From Gautieria morchelliformis (Eukaryota; Basidiomycota; Agaricomycetes; Gomphales; Gomphaceae): a DNA stretch of 64,000 nt. Both the position numbers and the translations under genes were made by a program. The notes beneath the pieces are model-generated. The model was not told the DNA's origin and ran no database searches. It was given only the letters and a program-made list of their open reading frames with translations. The stretch is from contig WHVA01000315.1 in assembly GCA_015179125.1 (NCBI GenBank), forward strand, positions 1 to 64,000. Direction: 5' to 3'. Shown in pieces: positions 22,805-32,917 of the stretch (positions within the stretch are counted from its first letter, which is position 1; each line of letters starts with the position of its first letter).

Positions 22805-23911
22805 CTAAAAACCCTTTCCTTCATCTTGGACAGGGGCTTCCACCTTCTGTTTGCGTTCCTCCATCGCCGCTGCCACAGATTTAGAGACAATTGCTGCAAT
22901 GTCTGCCTCCGTGAGGTTTGCGCGGATTCGTGGCTTGCGAGGTTCAGGACAGTCTGGTGAAATGTGACCAGGTCTCTTACAGTTGTAGCAGGTCCGTGTT
23001 TCGGTGCGGCGGCGGGATGAGTCAATGTCCATAGGTGTCGCATTACTGGGTGGTGCTGTGACAACAGGAGCCGTAGCAGGAGTGTGGAGTGGTCGGGCAG
23101 GAGGAGGGCGATTAGGGACATGAGGTGTCTGTGCCTTCCTGACCTCTAACAGACGGTGATGATTGCGGTCAATCTGACAGGCTGCTTCCTTCCAGGCTTT
23201 GAGGTTGGATGGAAGAAAGGGCTGGGCGTGGATCTTATCAAGGATACCTGCTGGAAGGCCACGAGCATAGGCATCCTCGAGTGCCTCATCATTAAAGCCT
23301 GTCCTGCCTGCCAGGATCTCAAATTGAGCCGTGTATTCATCTGCTGACATTCCTGATGCCATCCTGAGGTCATGCAGTTTAGTGCGAGCCGTCCTGGCAC
23401 GATCTGGGTCACCAAAGGCCTCCTCCACACGTTTAATGAACCCCTTCAGAGTGGATATAGAGGAGGTGCCATCAATGACAGCCTGTGTCTCGTTGTGTGC
23501 CCATATCTCCGCAGAGCCTCCTGTCATGAAGGAAAGAGCATACAGGATCTTTGTGCGCTCATCTGGGAAGGATGCTGGCTGGACAGCGATGGACAATCTG
23601 ATAGACCTGATAAACCCTTCAGTCTCTGCATGGTCTCCATTGAACTTCTCCGGTTCCGCTGCTTTGATAGAGCGAGTAGATGGAGGGATACTGTGAGGTA
23701 CTGAGGGCGCAAGGGCTTGAGCAGCAGCAACAGCAGCGTTGGTGGCAGCATTGGCTAAGTGGTCATGAACGTTAACAATCTGACTGTGCAGTTCCTGATT
23801 CTGCAGTTGAAGTTGCTGCAGCTGCTGTGCTTGGCTGGAAAGGAGGCCTTGAAGAAATGGCCCATGGTCACCCAGGGCGTCCCAGTATGCGTCTGGGAGT
23901 TGGTCTGCCAT
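22805..23911 (-). CDS. Gypsy-3 gag (368 aa)
   Basis: An intact frame starting MADQLPDAYWDALGD. It has a Gln-rich coiled segment (AQQLQQLQLQNQELHSQI, residues about 27-46), a retrotransposon-gag core (PEKFNGDHAETEGFIRSI at about 86-103, later TLKGFIKRVEEAFGD), a Pro-rich linker and a CCHC zinc knuckle CYNCKRPGHISPDC at about residues 312-325. Gag forms the particle and packages RNA. The length and order are typical of chromovirus gag. It is followed by pol in the same direction. Confidence 0.92.
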   Translation of the reverse strand: MADQLPDAYWDALGDHGPFLQGLLSSQAQQLQQLQLQNQELHSQIVNVHDHLANAATNAAVAAAQALAPSVPHSIPPSTRSIKAAEPEKFNGDHAETEGFIRSIRLSIAVQPASFPDERTKILYALSFMTGGSAEIWAHNETQAVIDGTSSISTLKGFIKRVEEAFGDPDRARTARTKLHDLRMASGMSADEYTAQFEILAGRTGFNDEALEDAYARGLPAGILDKIHAQPFLPSNLKAWKEAACQIDRNHHRLLEVRKAQTPHVPNRPPPARPLHTPATAPVVTAPPSNATPMDIDSSRRRTETRTCYNCKRPGHISPDCPEPRKPRIRANLTEADIAAIVSKSVAAAMEERKQKVEAPVQDEGKGF

Positions 23912-23971
23912 AGGCTGAGATGAAGGCTGGTTAAGAAAAGTGCGTGGGGTCGTCCTATGAGCTTGATCTTC

Positions 23972-24105
23972 TGTGAGGGCAACACTAATGACGAAGCCAC
24001 ACTAGAAGGTGACATGTGACGGAGTGTGACGGAATGTGATGGAAGGTGACGGAAACTCATGGAAGGAAATAGAAACTTGTGGAAGGAAATGCGTGAACCC
24101 TGACA
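23972..24105 (-). repeat. Gypsy-3 5' LTR
   Basis: 134 bp, sharing both ends with the 286-bp LTR at 17911. Flanked on the right by the target duplication GGAAC. The unequal LTR lengths prevent a simple age estimate; the shared parts are very similar, which suggests a fairly recent insertion. Confidence 0.9.
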
Positions 24106-24375
24106 GGAACCGTACGAGGGGCCAGTCTGCAGCATACAGCACATATGACGGACGGTTCTTGTGAACCATACACGCACACGGTGGATGGTGCAGGTGAACC
24201 ATACGGCACACCTGGAGGACGGTGCGGGTGAACCGTACGGCGCACACGGCGGATGGTGCAGGTGAACCACATGGCGCACACGGCGGACGGTGCAGGTGAA
24301 CCATACATGCATACGGTGGACAGTATGGTGCACCTTCAGTAGCAGATGGCTTGCGGTGCATGTGAACTGTACTGG
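24106..24375 (+). repeat. Tandem array of 33-34 bp units (right part)
   Basis: Continuation of the array interrupted by Gypsy-3. Units begin AACC(A/G)TAC(G)GCRCACACGG and end GGTGCAGGTG, about seven copies. They differ in sequence type from the left part, so the array already held diverged blocks when it was split. Confidence 0.85.
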
Positions 24376-24756
24376 AAGCTATAGAAATGGTGCATGAGCA
24401 CCGTAGAATAATCCAAACAAGGGGCAGATAGTGTATTTAGAACGGGCTGTATATGTTTGATACCGCGGGCGTCTGGGGGTTGCCTCGCGGCTGGCATCCT
24501 GTAGAGTGAGGCCAGCAATGGAGTTGGTTACATTGGGTTTCCACTGCGAATGGTCATAGACCAACTAATTACCTGTGTCACATCCAGCAAAATGTGACAA
24601 CAGCATTGTGACACCTTCCATTCCGTTCTTGACATTAGGATTTGACTTGGGTGGTCGCCACCCCACCAACACATTGCTCCAGGGCCTAGCAGCTTAAGTC
24701 AACTTGCCTGACACTTCCCTTCAAATATTAAGGATCCTCGGGCTAATATATCCATA
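24376..24756. other. No gene seen
   Basis: About 380 bp between the tandem array and the start of copy B. No long frame is plausible. TGTGACAACAGCATTGTGACA near 24593 is a small imperfect repeat without clear meaning. Confidence 0.45.
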
Positions 24757-24852
24757 TGCTGCAACTTGAGGAGCATTTCCTGTCGCCGAACCACAAAAGG
24801 TTACTTACTCTATGGCGCTACTGGGAGCAACGCTGACACCTGCGCTCGCAGA

Positions 24853-25013
24853 GGGAGCTGAGGCGTGAACAAGCAGCTTAAACAACCGGCAGTTTGGTCC
24901 AAATACCAAACCTCACTTACCATTGTTTCCCTTTTGGAGCAACTGTTGGACCTCCATAATTGGAGGCATTGCTTCACTGAGCAGTACATATATAATGTAC
25001 TCAATGCACCGTT
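24853..25013 (+). repeat. Left TIR of the 1642-bp transposon
   Basis: About 161 bp, ending CTCAATGCACCGTT. Pairs with 26304-26494. The inner two thirds, from CCGGCAGTTTGGTCCAAATA onward, align base for base with few differences. Confidence 0.88.
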
Positions 25014-25699
25014 CCTCCCTTCCCAGATCACCATCCGTTTGTGGTTTACACTTTCCAGGAGTCCAGGACGATGAAAATTGCTTCTTTGTCCTGAACCCTA
25101 TGTGTGGCAGGGAGTTACAATGTGAGTTGAGTATTGTCATACCCGATATGCCTAACATTGGCCTGCATAGTTCTTGGAGATATGGCTCGTCGGTAGCACA
25201 GAGGTCCTAATTCTGTACCAAGTCCGATGGCACCGGTCTGAAAGCCTCAGTGAGTGTATTTCTGTTGTTTTTCGCTGTGCCCTCCTCCCACATGCTCAGA
25301 ATTTTCCTCATCCAACAGTGGGTCAGCGACCAGTGCATCGGAGTGGGGGTGACTTGGTCGGTGTGGGGTGGGGAGCATGGTGCAGGACAGAGTTGATAGA
25401 CTCGTGAGAGGAGGCGACAGGCTGGGGCATGGGAGGGGGAAAGGGATTAGGTCGAGCACTCTGGAAACTTGTGAGTGCACCATTGCGCAACCAAGGTACA
25501 AATATTCACGCTGTATACATGGTCTCGTGGTCCACTTGGTGGAGAGGAGTCTAGCTATTCTTTCTTTTCATTGATGTCCAGCCCCTTCGTTTTGAGTTGT
25601 TGGTCACGTTTAGCCTTGCTCGCATCTGTGCTCGTACCAGACTGACTTTTGCATCGAATGGACGTAATATAAAGATGTCTATAATGAACAAAAATTGCA

Positions 25700-26219
25700 C
25701 TATTGTATACTCCAACCATTTCCAAGATCGGCCAAGTTGCCTAAATCAAGCTTCTGTTCACACAGGACATGCAAGGCGGCTTGCTGAGATTTTACATTGT
25801 CGGAATATAGTTCAGAGAAATGTGCATTCGTCTCATAATGTTGTTGAATTTCTTCTATATGCTGGTCATCCAAATGTAGCATCTTAATGTTTACCTGTTC
25901 AAACAATATATCAGCAGAATCACAAGGAAAGTAACAATAGCGACTGACTTTTATCACCCCTCCCCGCTGCGTGAGTGGCTTGCTAGGAACACATGGGATA
26001 TTCATGGTCTAGAGGTAAACAGCGAATGTTAGCACGTGAGAACAACACAACGAGGAGATTGGAGACTTGCCTTAGATATGGCACCCAATTGAGGTGCCGC
26101 ATGAGGTGGGGGAAAAGACGGCTGCGAGTTGTGGCATGATTCAGAACCTGCTCCCGGATGTTTTCATCAGAGGGATCCGGAAACATGAGTAGAGAAAGGA
26201 GCAGAACGCAGTGAAGCAA
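25700..26219 (-). CDS. Unrecognised spliced open frame inside the TIR element
   Basis: On the minus strand a first frame (LLMFPDPSDENIREQVLNHA, then RHLNWVPYLR) runs to about 26068. It is followed by an intron-like segment with a branch-point GCTAAC and acceptor CCTCTAG, probably with a GC donor (AAG|GCAAGT). A second frame begins TMNIPCVPSKPLTQRGG at about 26005 and runs to 25700 through DSADILFEQVNIKMLHLDD and HIEEIQQHYETNAHFSEL. Together about 150 residues, hydrophilic, no known domain. It could be a host gene piece carried by the transposon or the element's own gene. Start and end are uncertain. Confidence 0.35.
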
Positions 26220-26303
26220 GACGATGAAAAGGATGAGCTAAGAAAAAAAAGTCCCTATTAGGCGACATATACACGTCATATGAGCGGATCTACAAAGGCT
26301 CCA

Positions 26304-26494
26304 AACGGTGCATTGAGTACATTATATACGTACTCCTCAGTGAAGCGATGCCCTCCGATGATGGAGGTCCAACAGTTGCTCCAAAAGGGAAACGACGGTA
26401 AGCGAGTTTTGGTATTTGGACCAAACTGCCGGTCATTCCAATAGTCTGGATTGATCAGCCGCTGACCAAGCTGGTTGTTCACGCCTCAGCTCCC
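26304..26494 (-). repeat. Right TIR of the 1642-bp transposon
   Basis: About 191 bp, reading inward from 26494. It has roughly 30 bp not present in the left TIR (around GGTCAGCGGCTGATCAATCC), so the two ends have diverged by an indel. Confidence 0.88.
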
Positions 26495-26809
26495 TCGCAG
26501 AGTCATCTTATGTAATTTTCATTCCAAGGCTCTGGCGTCTATCTTTGGACTCCAAAGTTCAATTAACTCGGCGTCTATGATGTTGGCCTTGGCAAGCCCC
26601 TAATATCCAGACGCATCACGAATGTCAGTGCATCATCACTGCCAGTGCGCAATCCGCATGATTACACAACGGTTCCAATTACAGCGCGCTGTGGAGTCGT
26701 CCTAGTACATAAATAAATCAGGCTCCGTTGCTGAGTCTGGTGCCTGATCCGAGTCAGGAACCCGAATGGCCAAGGTCAGGAACTAGCGCTGGGAGATCGT
26801 TCCGAATCG

Positions 26810-26870
26810 AGATGTGGCGGTGGCGGTGCGATCCGACAACTTGTCGGATCGCACCGCCACCGCCACATCT
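26810..26870. repeat. Perfect 30-bp inverted repeat with 1-bp spacer
   Basis: Arm one starts AGATGTGGCGGTGGCGG and ends TCCGACAA (26810-26839); after a single C the exact complement follows (26841-26870). It is directly followed by a second palindrome CTTGTCGGCGACAAG (26869-26883). Copy A has only the left arm, so the right arm is new in copy B. Confidence 0.95.
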
Positions 26871-27014
26871 TGTCGGCGACAAGAACAAACTCAGTACTTT
26901 GCGCGACGTGTGGCAAACGACGAGTGCGGTAAAGTGACCTACAGACTCAGACTCGGAACTACAACTACACTTATTCATCTGAATTATTAGGACAACTTGA
27001 CTTCAAGAACAAAA

Positions 27015-27077
27015 GCGAAAGACAAAGCATCGTAACGGTCAACAATAACATTACTTGTTACCATCCTTTGTCTTTCG
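27015..27077. repeat. Imperfect hairpin (copy B counterpart of 9463-9527)
   Basis: GCGAAAGACAAAGCATCGTAAC and GTTACCATCCTTTGTCTTTCG flank a loop of about 20 bp. Conserved position relative to copy A. Confidence 0.55.
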
Positions 27078-27568
27078 ATAACGTCTCAGCGAGCTTCGCT
27101 AACGCAGAACTGTTGTCTCGGTATTGCACCTAACGTTAGCAGATATTAACAGATGTCTGCCACCTAGCATATTTAGTAGTACACGATGTACGATACATTC
27201 TCCCGACACCCCGGCACCACCCCCACTCCAGTCTATACGTAGTCTAGTCGAGTCGCAATGGCAGCACTTCCCTCCCCTCCCCACCTGAAACGAATACCGA
27301 CGACCCCCGGGCCGGTGCACGTACCCGGCATCACATAACGCTCCCGATGCTTTCAAGTTCTCTGCGCCTCATACCTCATATCTCATACGCATACACCCAC
27401 GGATCCCACGCCTCCTAAGCCTTCGTAAATGCGCCTAATGTCATCGCACAGGCACCAAACTCGGCACCTCCGCACCAGCCCCACCCACCCCGGGACCGTA
27501 ACAGCCTGCGGCGCAGGCGACTGATGGCATGAGTTTGCGTTTGCGTTTGTGCTCAGCGCTGAGGCGGG

Positions 27569-28399
27569 TCACGGTGTGCATGCGGGCGCGGGGAGTGCGG
27601 TAAGCCCAGCTAGGCGTGCGCGTGCGGCGGGGGCGGGGGCGGGGAGCATGTGCGCGGGGTACGCGTTGGGCGCGGGTCCTTTCCCGTTCCCGTTCCCGAG
27701 GGACGTGGTGGGCGGGTGCACAGAGACGCGCTGCGTGTATTTTCCCGCGCGGCGGCGGCGGGGTTTGGGGGGGAGGCCGGTATGGGTAAGGGGTGCGGGT
27801 AAAGGTGCGGTTGGGGCGACGGCGGTGGGCGCGGGTAATGGGGCTTCCGGGGCATGTGTGGCGCTGCGGCTGCGGCTGTTGTCGTTGTGAGCGCGGCGGC
27901 GTGTGTGTGCGGGGTTGCGGGGATGTGCGGGACGACACGCGCACGTGCTCACGTGCGTCGCGTACGCGGCCCCCAGGCGAGACACGCAACGTCGCCAAGA
28001 CACATCGACGTCGGTCGCGCTCTCCAGCCCCAGCCCCATCCCCTGCGCCGGGTCGCGGAAGCTCGTCCCCGGATCCCGCCGCGCCAATCGCGCGCACACA
28101 CTCCCCGCCGACATGAAACTGGCGTTCGGCTGCGGGTCTGAACTCCCGCGCGGGCACCGCCTTGAAGTACTCCCGCCGTCTGGGGGGGTCGCTGTCATCG
28201 CACGTGCGCCCCCCTTTGAGTGCGCGCGAGCCCCTTCCTCCCCCCCCCGCCCCAGGTGCCGATTCTTCTCGAGCTCTCCCCGCGCACACGCCTCGCACGG
28301 AAAGCGCGCGTCCTCCGCGGGGAAATCCCCCGTGTCACGGTGGGCGTGCGGCTCGTGCGGGAAGGGCTCGCCGCGGGTTGGGATCGCGGTACAGGACAT
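27569..28399 (-). CDS. Uncharacterised GC-rich open frame with a PCEAC motif (copy B)
   Basis: Counterpart of the frame at 10291-10992. It starts MSCTAIPTRGEPFPHEP and keeps PHAHRDTG, PAEDARFPCEAC, ARGELEKNRHL, and further down MGLGLESATDVDVSWRRCVSRLG. The first Cys of the A motif (CPCEAC) is Phe here. The segment is one of the most GC-rich in the window and many competing frames exist, so the call rests on conservation between copies rather than on openness. I do not recognise the protein and cannot place introns. Confidence 0.35.
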   Translation of the reverse strand: MSCTAIPTRGEPFPHEPHAHRDTGDFPAEDARFPCEACARGELEKNRHLGRGGEEGARAHSKGGARAMTATPPDGGSTSRRCPRGSSDPQPNASFMSAGSVCARLARRDPGTSFRDPAQGMGLGLESATDVDVSWRRCVSRLGAAYATHVSTCACRPAHPRNPAHTRRRAHNDNSRSRSATHAPEAPLPAPTAVAPTAPLPAPLTHTGLPPKPRRRRAGKYTQRVSVHPPTTSLGNGNGKGPAPNAYPAHMLPAPAPAARARLAGLTALPAPACTP

Positions 28400-28459
28400 G
28401 AGGGGTGGGAGGGCGGAGTCTAGGGAGCAGCGAGTGGCGCTCGGTAAGCGACATTAGGG

Positions 28460-29291
28460 ACTGGGCAACGGGACGTACCACCCGCGTCTCCAGGGTCGCT
28501 GTTCGTGTCTGGGTCTGGGTCATGCTGGCGGATGGATGGATGGCCAGACGTGGTGGAGAGGGCGCCAAATGCGTACATGCAGGATTCACGGCGCGCTTAT
28601 ACGCAAAGGGAAATACCATACACTCCACTCGTTCCTCTTCGGCCTTTTCTACACCCGGCACATACACACACACTACGCCGTTCCCTCCGCTGGCAGACAC
28701 ACCGGAAACAACATGAGAAGTTCAGGTCCGTGCACTGGAGAGGGCGATGGCTGATAAGAAGCCTGGGAGGGGAGGCTGTTAGTGTCATGTGAGGGGAGGT
28801 GAACTGGGGTTTGGAGTGGACGGATAAAACGCGTGGTGATGCCGTGAAAGACGAGGGAGTAGAGGGATGACATGTGCGTACCATGCAATGACGACGTCAT
28901 GGTTTGTCTGGGTCCGTGTCTGTGTCGTGCTCCTCGTTGTAACTGCCGAGTCGATCGATGTGCATGCTTGTCTTTGTTTGGTTGGTTCCTGATCTGCGCA
29001 CGACGAAACCTCTCTTCGCTCGGGATTATCATCCGGTCTATGAGTTTTTACGAAATTCGACGAGGATGTGCTGTGTATGTGAATAATGTTGTTTATATTT
29101 ACATAACTCTGGATCCAGCCAGTTACCGGTGTTCCAAGGGAGCTGACATTACGACAGCTACAACATTGACACGAGCTGATATCTCTACTGATATTATCCA
29201 GCTTCGCTATAGAATTGCAGCCACGTGCAAACTCTGTGCATTGAGCTGGACAGCCTAGATCTCCGATATCATCTCGCTTCTCGCGTTCTCA
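28460..29291 (+). other. Non-coding part of copy B
   Basis: Matches copy A at about 10985-12255 with a large gap: the A stretch from about 11690 to 12110 is mostly missing here. No convincing frame. It ends in the 324-bp tandem duplication upstream of the DUF6533 gene. Confidence 0.5.
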
Positions 29292-29939
29292 TCTTCCTAA
29301 GTAACACACTGGAGATGCGACATCTTAATCCACATCAGTGAGCTGTGTCGCAGTTGATTTTCATGTGTCATTATGCTGACACCGCACTTAGAGTCGCCAA
29401 TGAGTGCCAAGTGCGTTTACATGACGGCAAGTTTTATATGCATTTTCGAGACCATTCCGCGGATATAATAACCAATTCCTGGCGAGAACCCAAAGCTCGA
29501 TTACTCGTCCGAGAAGATCACTGTATCTGATGGTTCGACCTTGTATTAATCCTTTCCACATGACGTTCTTCTATCAGACCCGCCCATGTTGCAAATTGTG
29601 CCATGCTTCGCACTGTCTTCCTAAGTAACACACTGGAGATGCGACATCTTAATCCACATCAGTGAGGTGTGTCGTAGTTGATTTTCATGTGTCATTATGC
29701 TGACACCGCACTTAGAGTCGCCAATGAGTGCCAAGTGAGCTTACATGACATCAAGTTTTATATGCATTTTCGAGACCATTCCGCGGATATGATAACCAGT
29801 TCCTGGCAAGAACCCAAGGCTCAATTACTCGTCCAAGCGGATCACTGTATCTGATGCTTCAACCTTGTATTGATTCTTTTCACATCACGTTCTTCTATCA
29901 GACCCGCCCACCTTGCAAATTGCGCCATGCTTCGCACTG
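29292..29939 (+). repeat. 324-bp tandem duplication upstream of DUF6533 copy B
   Basis: Units 29292-29615 and 29616-29939 are the same length and differ by scattered substitutions. Each begins TCTTCCTAAGTAACACACTGG and ends CCATGCTTCGCACTG. Copy A has one unit only (about 12240-12580). The second unit ends about 50 bp before the TATA box. Confidence 0.9.
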
Positions 29940-29989
29940 ATGAGATGTTGTGAATATCGGTTGACCTGGCAGCACCCATGGCGAGAATC

Positions 29990-29998
29990 TTATATATA
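29990..29998 (+). promoter_or_regulatory. TATA box of DUF6533 copy B
   Basis: TTATATATA at 83-91 bp upstream of the ATG at 30081, same spacing as in copy A. The flanking CCATxGCxAGAATC is also conserved. Confidence 0.6.
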
Positions 29999-30080
29999 CA
30001 CATTGCGCGATTTGCAACTCCAACCCCACATCGCTACGCACAACTTAGTCCCTCGTCTGCATTCCAGTTGTTCTTATATC

Positions 30081-31881
30081 ATGTCTCAGGCAGACCTGTC
30101 GGCCGAAATCCAGGTGCTATCAGACAAGTACGTACTTATCACATTGAGTGAGATGCAGAAGAACTTACCTGAACTAGCTTCGCCCTCCACTGTGCCACCG
30201 TCGCAGGGCTTGGTATGCGTACATATCCCCTATCTAATTCCACGGTTCCCATAGCTTGTTATACAGCACTGCTTATTTACGACACTCTTCTCACTTTGCC
30301 ATCTGAAATCAAGCACATTTGGTGCAAGACCGTCAAAATCGGCACCGTTCTCTATTTACTCTCTCGTTACCTGAGCTTGGCTTTTTTGCTTGTTGCCATA
30401 TATGGTGATTTCTCTAACATGTCCCTTGAGGTATATTATGGCAATGCTCTCATGTATAACACCCTTACTGATTGGATTGAGTATCTAGTATGACTTGCAT
30501 TCTTTATGAAGAAGCAACCTAGAGACTCATATATTCAAAGGAAATGTAATACTCTAACTCAGCTAGTTGATGCTTTAGAAGTTCCTGGTCTGATTGGTAT
30601 ACAGGGTGAGTGATTATACCCATACATTTCTCAGGCAGAAGGATCAACACATTTTATTACCTAGGCCTTCTGCTAGCTCGCACCTATGCTATTTCCCTTC
30701 AGAATCAAAGAGTTTTGGGTGTTCTTGGGCTGCTTATTCTTGGTGCTATTATCAGTGAAATGGTATGTCCCTGTGCAGACTTTGTATGAATGGCATAAAT
30801 TCATTTCACTGCATATAGTATGAGGCTGTTTTGGACAACTGCAATCCCACTAGTTCACAATTTAATACATTTACATTGTCAGCACTGACTGGGACTTTCT
30901 GCTTAGATATATACTAACAAATTCCTCAGGTGTAAGATCTAGGGGTCTGTATTTGCCCAATTTGTCTCTGAATACCTTTGGCAGTGGTCACCATGGACAA
31001 TGTTGCTGTAATCATTTTTGACACTGGAGTTGTCATAATAACCATTCTGAGCTCAATTCAAACCCTGAGGCTTTGGTGGAAAGGTGAGATTTGGGATAAG
31101 AAATCTCTCATTAGTCTAGTGGTTTACCAAGGTCAGCATACAACATATTGCTTATATATGTGAACATATCACTAATCTACAGGTAAGGCTTTGTCAGATA
31201 TGGGTATGGAACATTATTCCTATGATATTGCATATGTTGATTCATATTTAGATTTGTGCTTACAATTGCTTTGGCTAATGCTGTCACAACCAAGGTCTTG
31301 TTGCTTATAAACATGCTGAGCTTTGAGAGCTTACTCCATCTTGTTTTACATTTCAGATATTGAGGGTATGTAATACATTGATCATGATAAAAGAATGGCT
31401 AACTTCAGCTGCTTTATGGTATCAAGCCAAGCCTTGCTGGTATATTGGTCTGGCTTCAGAACAGGTATCTTCTCACCAGGTTGAGAAGAAAGACATATGA
31501 TTGTACTAACAGTGCACATACAGCTTGTCAGCGATTATCATCTGCCACTTTCACCTAACTCTCAAAGAGAGACACAGTCGACTTAACAGCCCCTCATTAC
31601 CCTCCCTTTCATTTTCCAGCTTCCAAGCAGCCAGGCAAAGTGTTCACAATGCTATAGTGGCTGAATTTGGGAACGCTCACTTGAGCCGGGAGAATTTTGA
31701 TGCTGAGAATTTGGAGGACAATGTGGCTGATCAAGAAGGCCAGCAGTCACCTGAAGAGGCTGGTTCAGCTGGGATAGAGTTGGATGAGTTTCCTTGCATG
31801 ACTGGATGTCCTGGAGATGTAGAGATGGCCGGGCAGATTCCCTCGGGTGAGCAGTTAGCATCTCTTTCAGACACTGGTTAA
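30081..31881 (+). CDS. DUF6533 membrane protein gene, copy B (best-preserved copy)
   Basis: Exon 1 is 30081-30147 (MSQADLSAEIQVLSDKYVLITL); intron 1 is 30148-30254 (GTGAGA to CATAG) and joins in frame to CYTALLIYDTLLTLPSEI, the DUF6533 hallmark, followed by KHIW, TVLYLLSRYLSLAFLL and TDWIEYLV with donor GTATGA. Next readable exons: FYYLGLLLARTYAISLQNQ with a hydrophobic helix (about 30645-30765); 30985-31131 VTMDNVAVIIFDTGVVIITIL and SLISLVVYQ, donor GTCAGC; and from about 31523 SAIIICHFHLTLKER to the acidic tail ending LASLSDTG, stop at 31879. Several membrane helices are expected. Role unknown; the family is common in mushrooms. I could not fix two middle junctions, and a segment usually present between the third and fourth blocks is not visible, so intactness is unproven. 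A Gypsy LTR begins 3 bp after the stop. Confidence 0.7.
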
Positions 31882-31884
31882 TGG

Positions 31885-32917
31885 TGTCATGACCGGTTTA
31901 TTTCTCCTACCGCGCTACCTCCATGTTCCCCCTCGTCACTCCCTAGCATCTTCGTCAGAGTTCGCCGCACCTACCGACCACTCCTCCTCTACGTCTACCC
32001 TACTCGCTGTTCGCCCCATCCTCCGAACCGCTATTCGCTACTTGCGCATTTCGCCAGCAGGCACGCCAGCAAATATGATCGATACCAATCACCCGGCATG
32101 ATGGTTCATCATTAGCCCCATCATCTTCTTAATCCAACCCCATTGGGTGTTCGTATGGCCAAAGTGTGTTCGCAGGGCATTCCTTCCATAGGTCGTGCGG
32201 GATCAACCCAGTAAACGAAGAGTCCGTGCAGGGTAGCATGTATGCGGGTCCCAAGACATGGTTTTGTCCATAAGTGCCTTCACCCCCTTTTACCCTCCGA
32301 CGTTTCATGTTCGCATTCTTCCCTCACTCTATTGTATGTTTATCCATCTCCTTAGTACCATGACTGCGCACCCCTATCTAACCCTGACTTGTGGCGGCCT
32401 CTTTCCTATTCGCTGATACCTTACGAGCATTGGATATAAGTAGTTTACATTCGCATGTATATTCCCCAGTTCAATTATCATACGTCATCCATCTTGTGCA
32501 AACTTGACCTCGCTGTGATCATTGTCTTGAGCCTCTCCTTGAAGATTTCTATCTTCGACCAGCTAAGGACTTAGGCATTACTGGTGAGTTCTCATACTTC
32601 ATATTCGTTACCTTAAGCCTTCGAGCTACTTTCTGTGCTGTTGGCGAAGGGCTCCTAAGGAGCACCTTCGCCAGCGAAGAGACTGTCAAAACTTAGACAG
32701 CCCTTCCGCAATATCTTGCACGTTACATCATCAAGTACTGCGAGCTGTTTCGCTACGACTGTAGACAGGGCGAGCCCCGTTCGGGCAACCTCCTTGTTTC
32801 GTGAAACATCCATCGGTTCACTTATTCGCCGAACGGCATACTTATTCGCACAAGTTATTCGGGCATTCACTGTGTTCACTAATACACAATATTAACGCCT
32901 GAAAACCAATCTTGACA
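31885..32917 (+). repeat. Gypsy-4 5' LTR
   Basis: 1033 bp, TGTCATGACCGG to AATCTTGACA. About 20 differences from the 3' LTR, 18 of them transitions. It begins 3 bp beyond the stop codon of the DUF6533 copy B gene and so replaces that gene's natural 3' flank. Confidence 0.95.

Larger units (their letters stand above)
17911..24105 (-). mobile_element. Gypsy-3, nearly whole Ty3/Gypsy chromovirus
   Basis: A minus-strand element with LTRs at both ends (17911-18196 and 23972-24105) and the 5-bp target duplication GGAAC (17906-17910 and 24106-24110). Internal order: gag, protease, reverse transcriptase, RNase H, integrase, chromodomain, then an additional open frame before the 3' LTR. A polypurine tract GAGAGGGGGGTGA precedes the 3' LTR. 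It inserted into a tandem array. About two or three breaks and unequal LTR lengths show it is no longer perfect, but it is much fresher than Gypsy-1 or Gypsy-4. Confidence 0.95.
24853..26494. mobile_element. DNA transposon with long terminal inverted repeats (1642 bp)
   Basis: Both ends read GGGAGCTGAGGCGTGAACAA inward and remain complementary for about 160 bp on the left and 190 bp on the right (extra bases near the right end). The target duplication is TCGCAGA (24846-24852 and 26495-26501), 7 bp or 8 bp depending on one ambiguous base; copy A holds the empty site. No transposase motif is visible, so it is non-autonomous. The TIR length suits Mutator-like elements, the duplication length suits hAT or Mutator; I leave the superfamily open. 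Confidence 0.85.

Noticed and set aside
7096-24110. Identical GGAAC target duplications for the Copia solo LTR in Gypsy-1 and for Gypsy-3 as a target preference
   Set aside because: Other insertions here use TCACT, AATGG, TGACA, AAAGG and AGACC, so the match is most likely chance.
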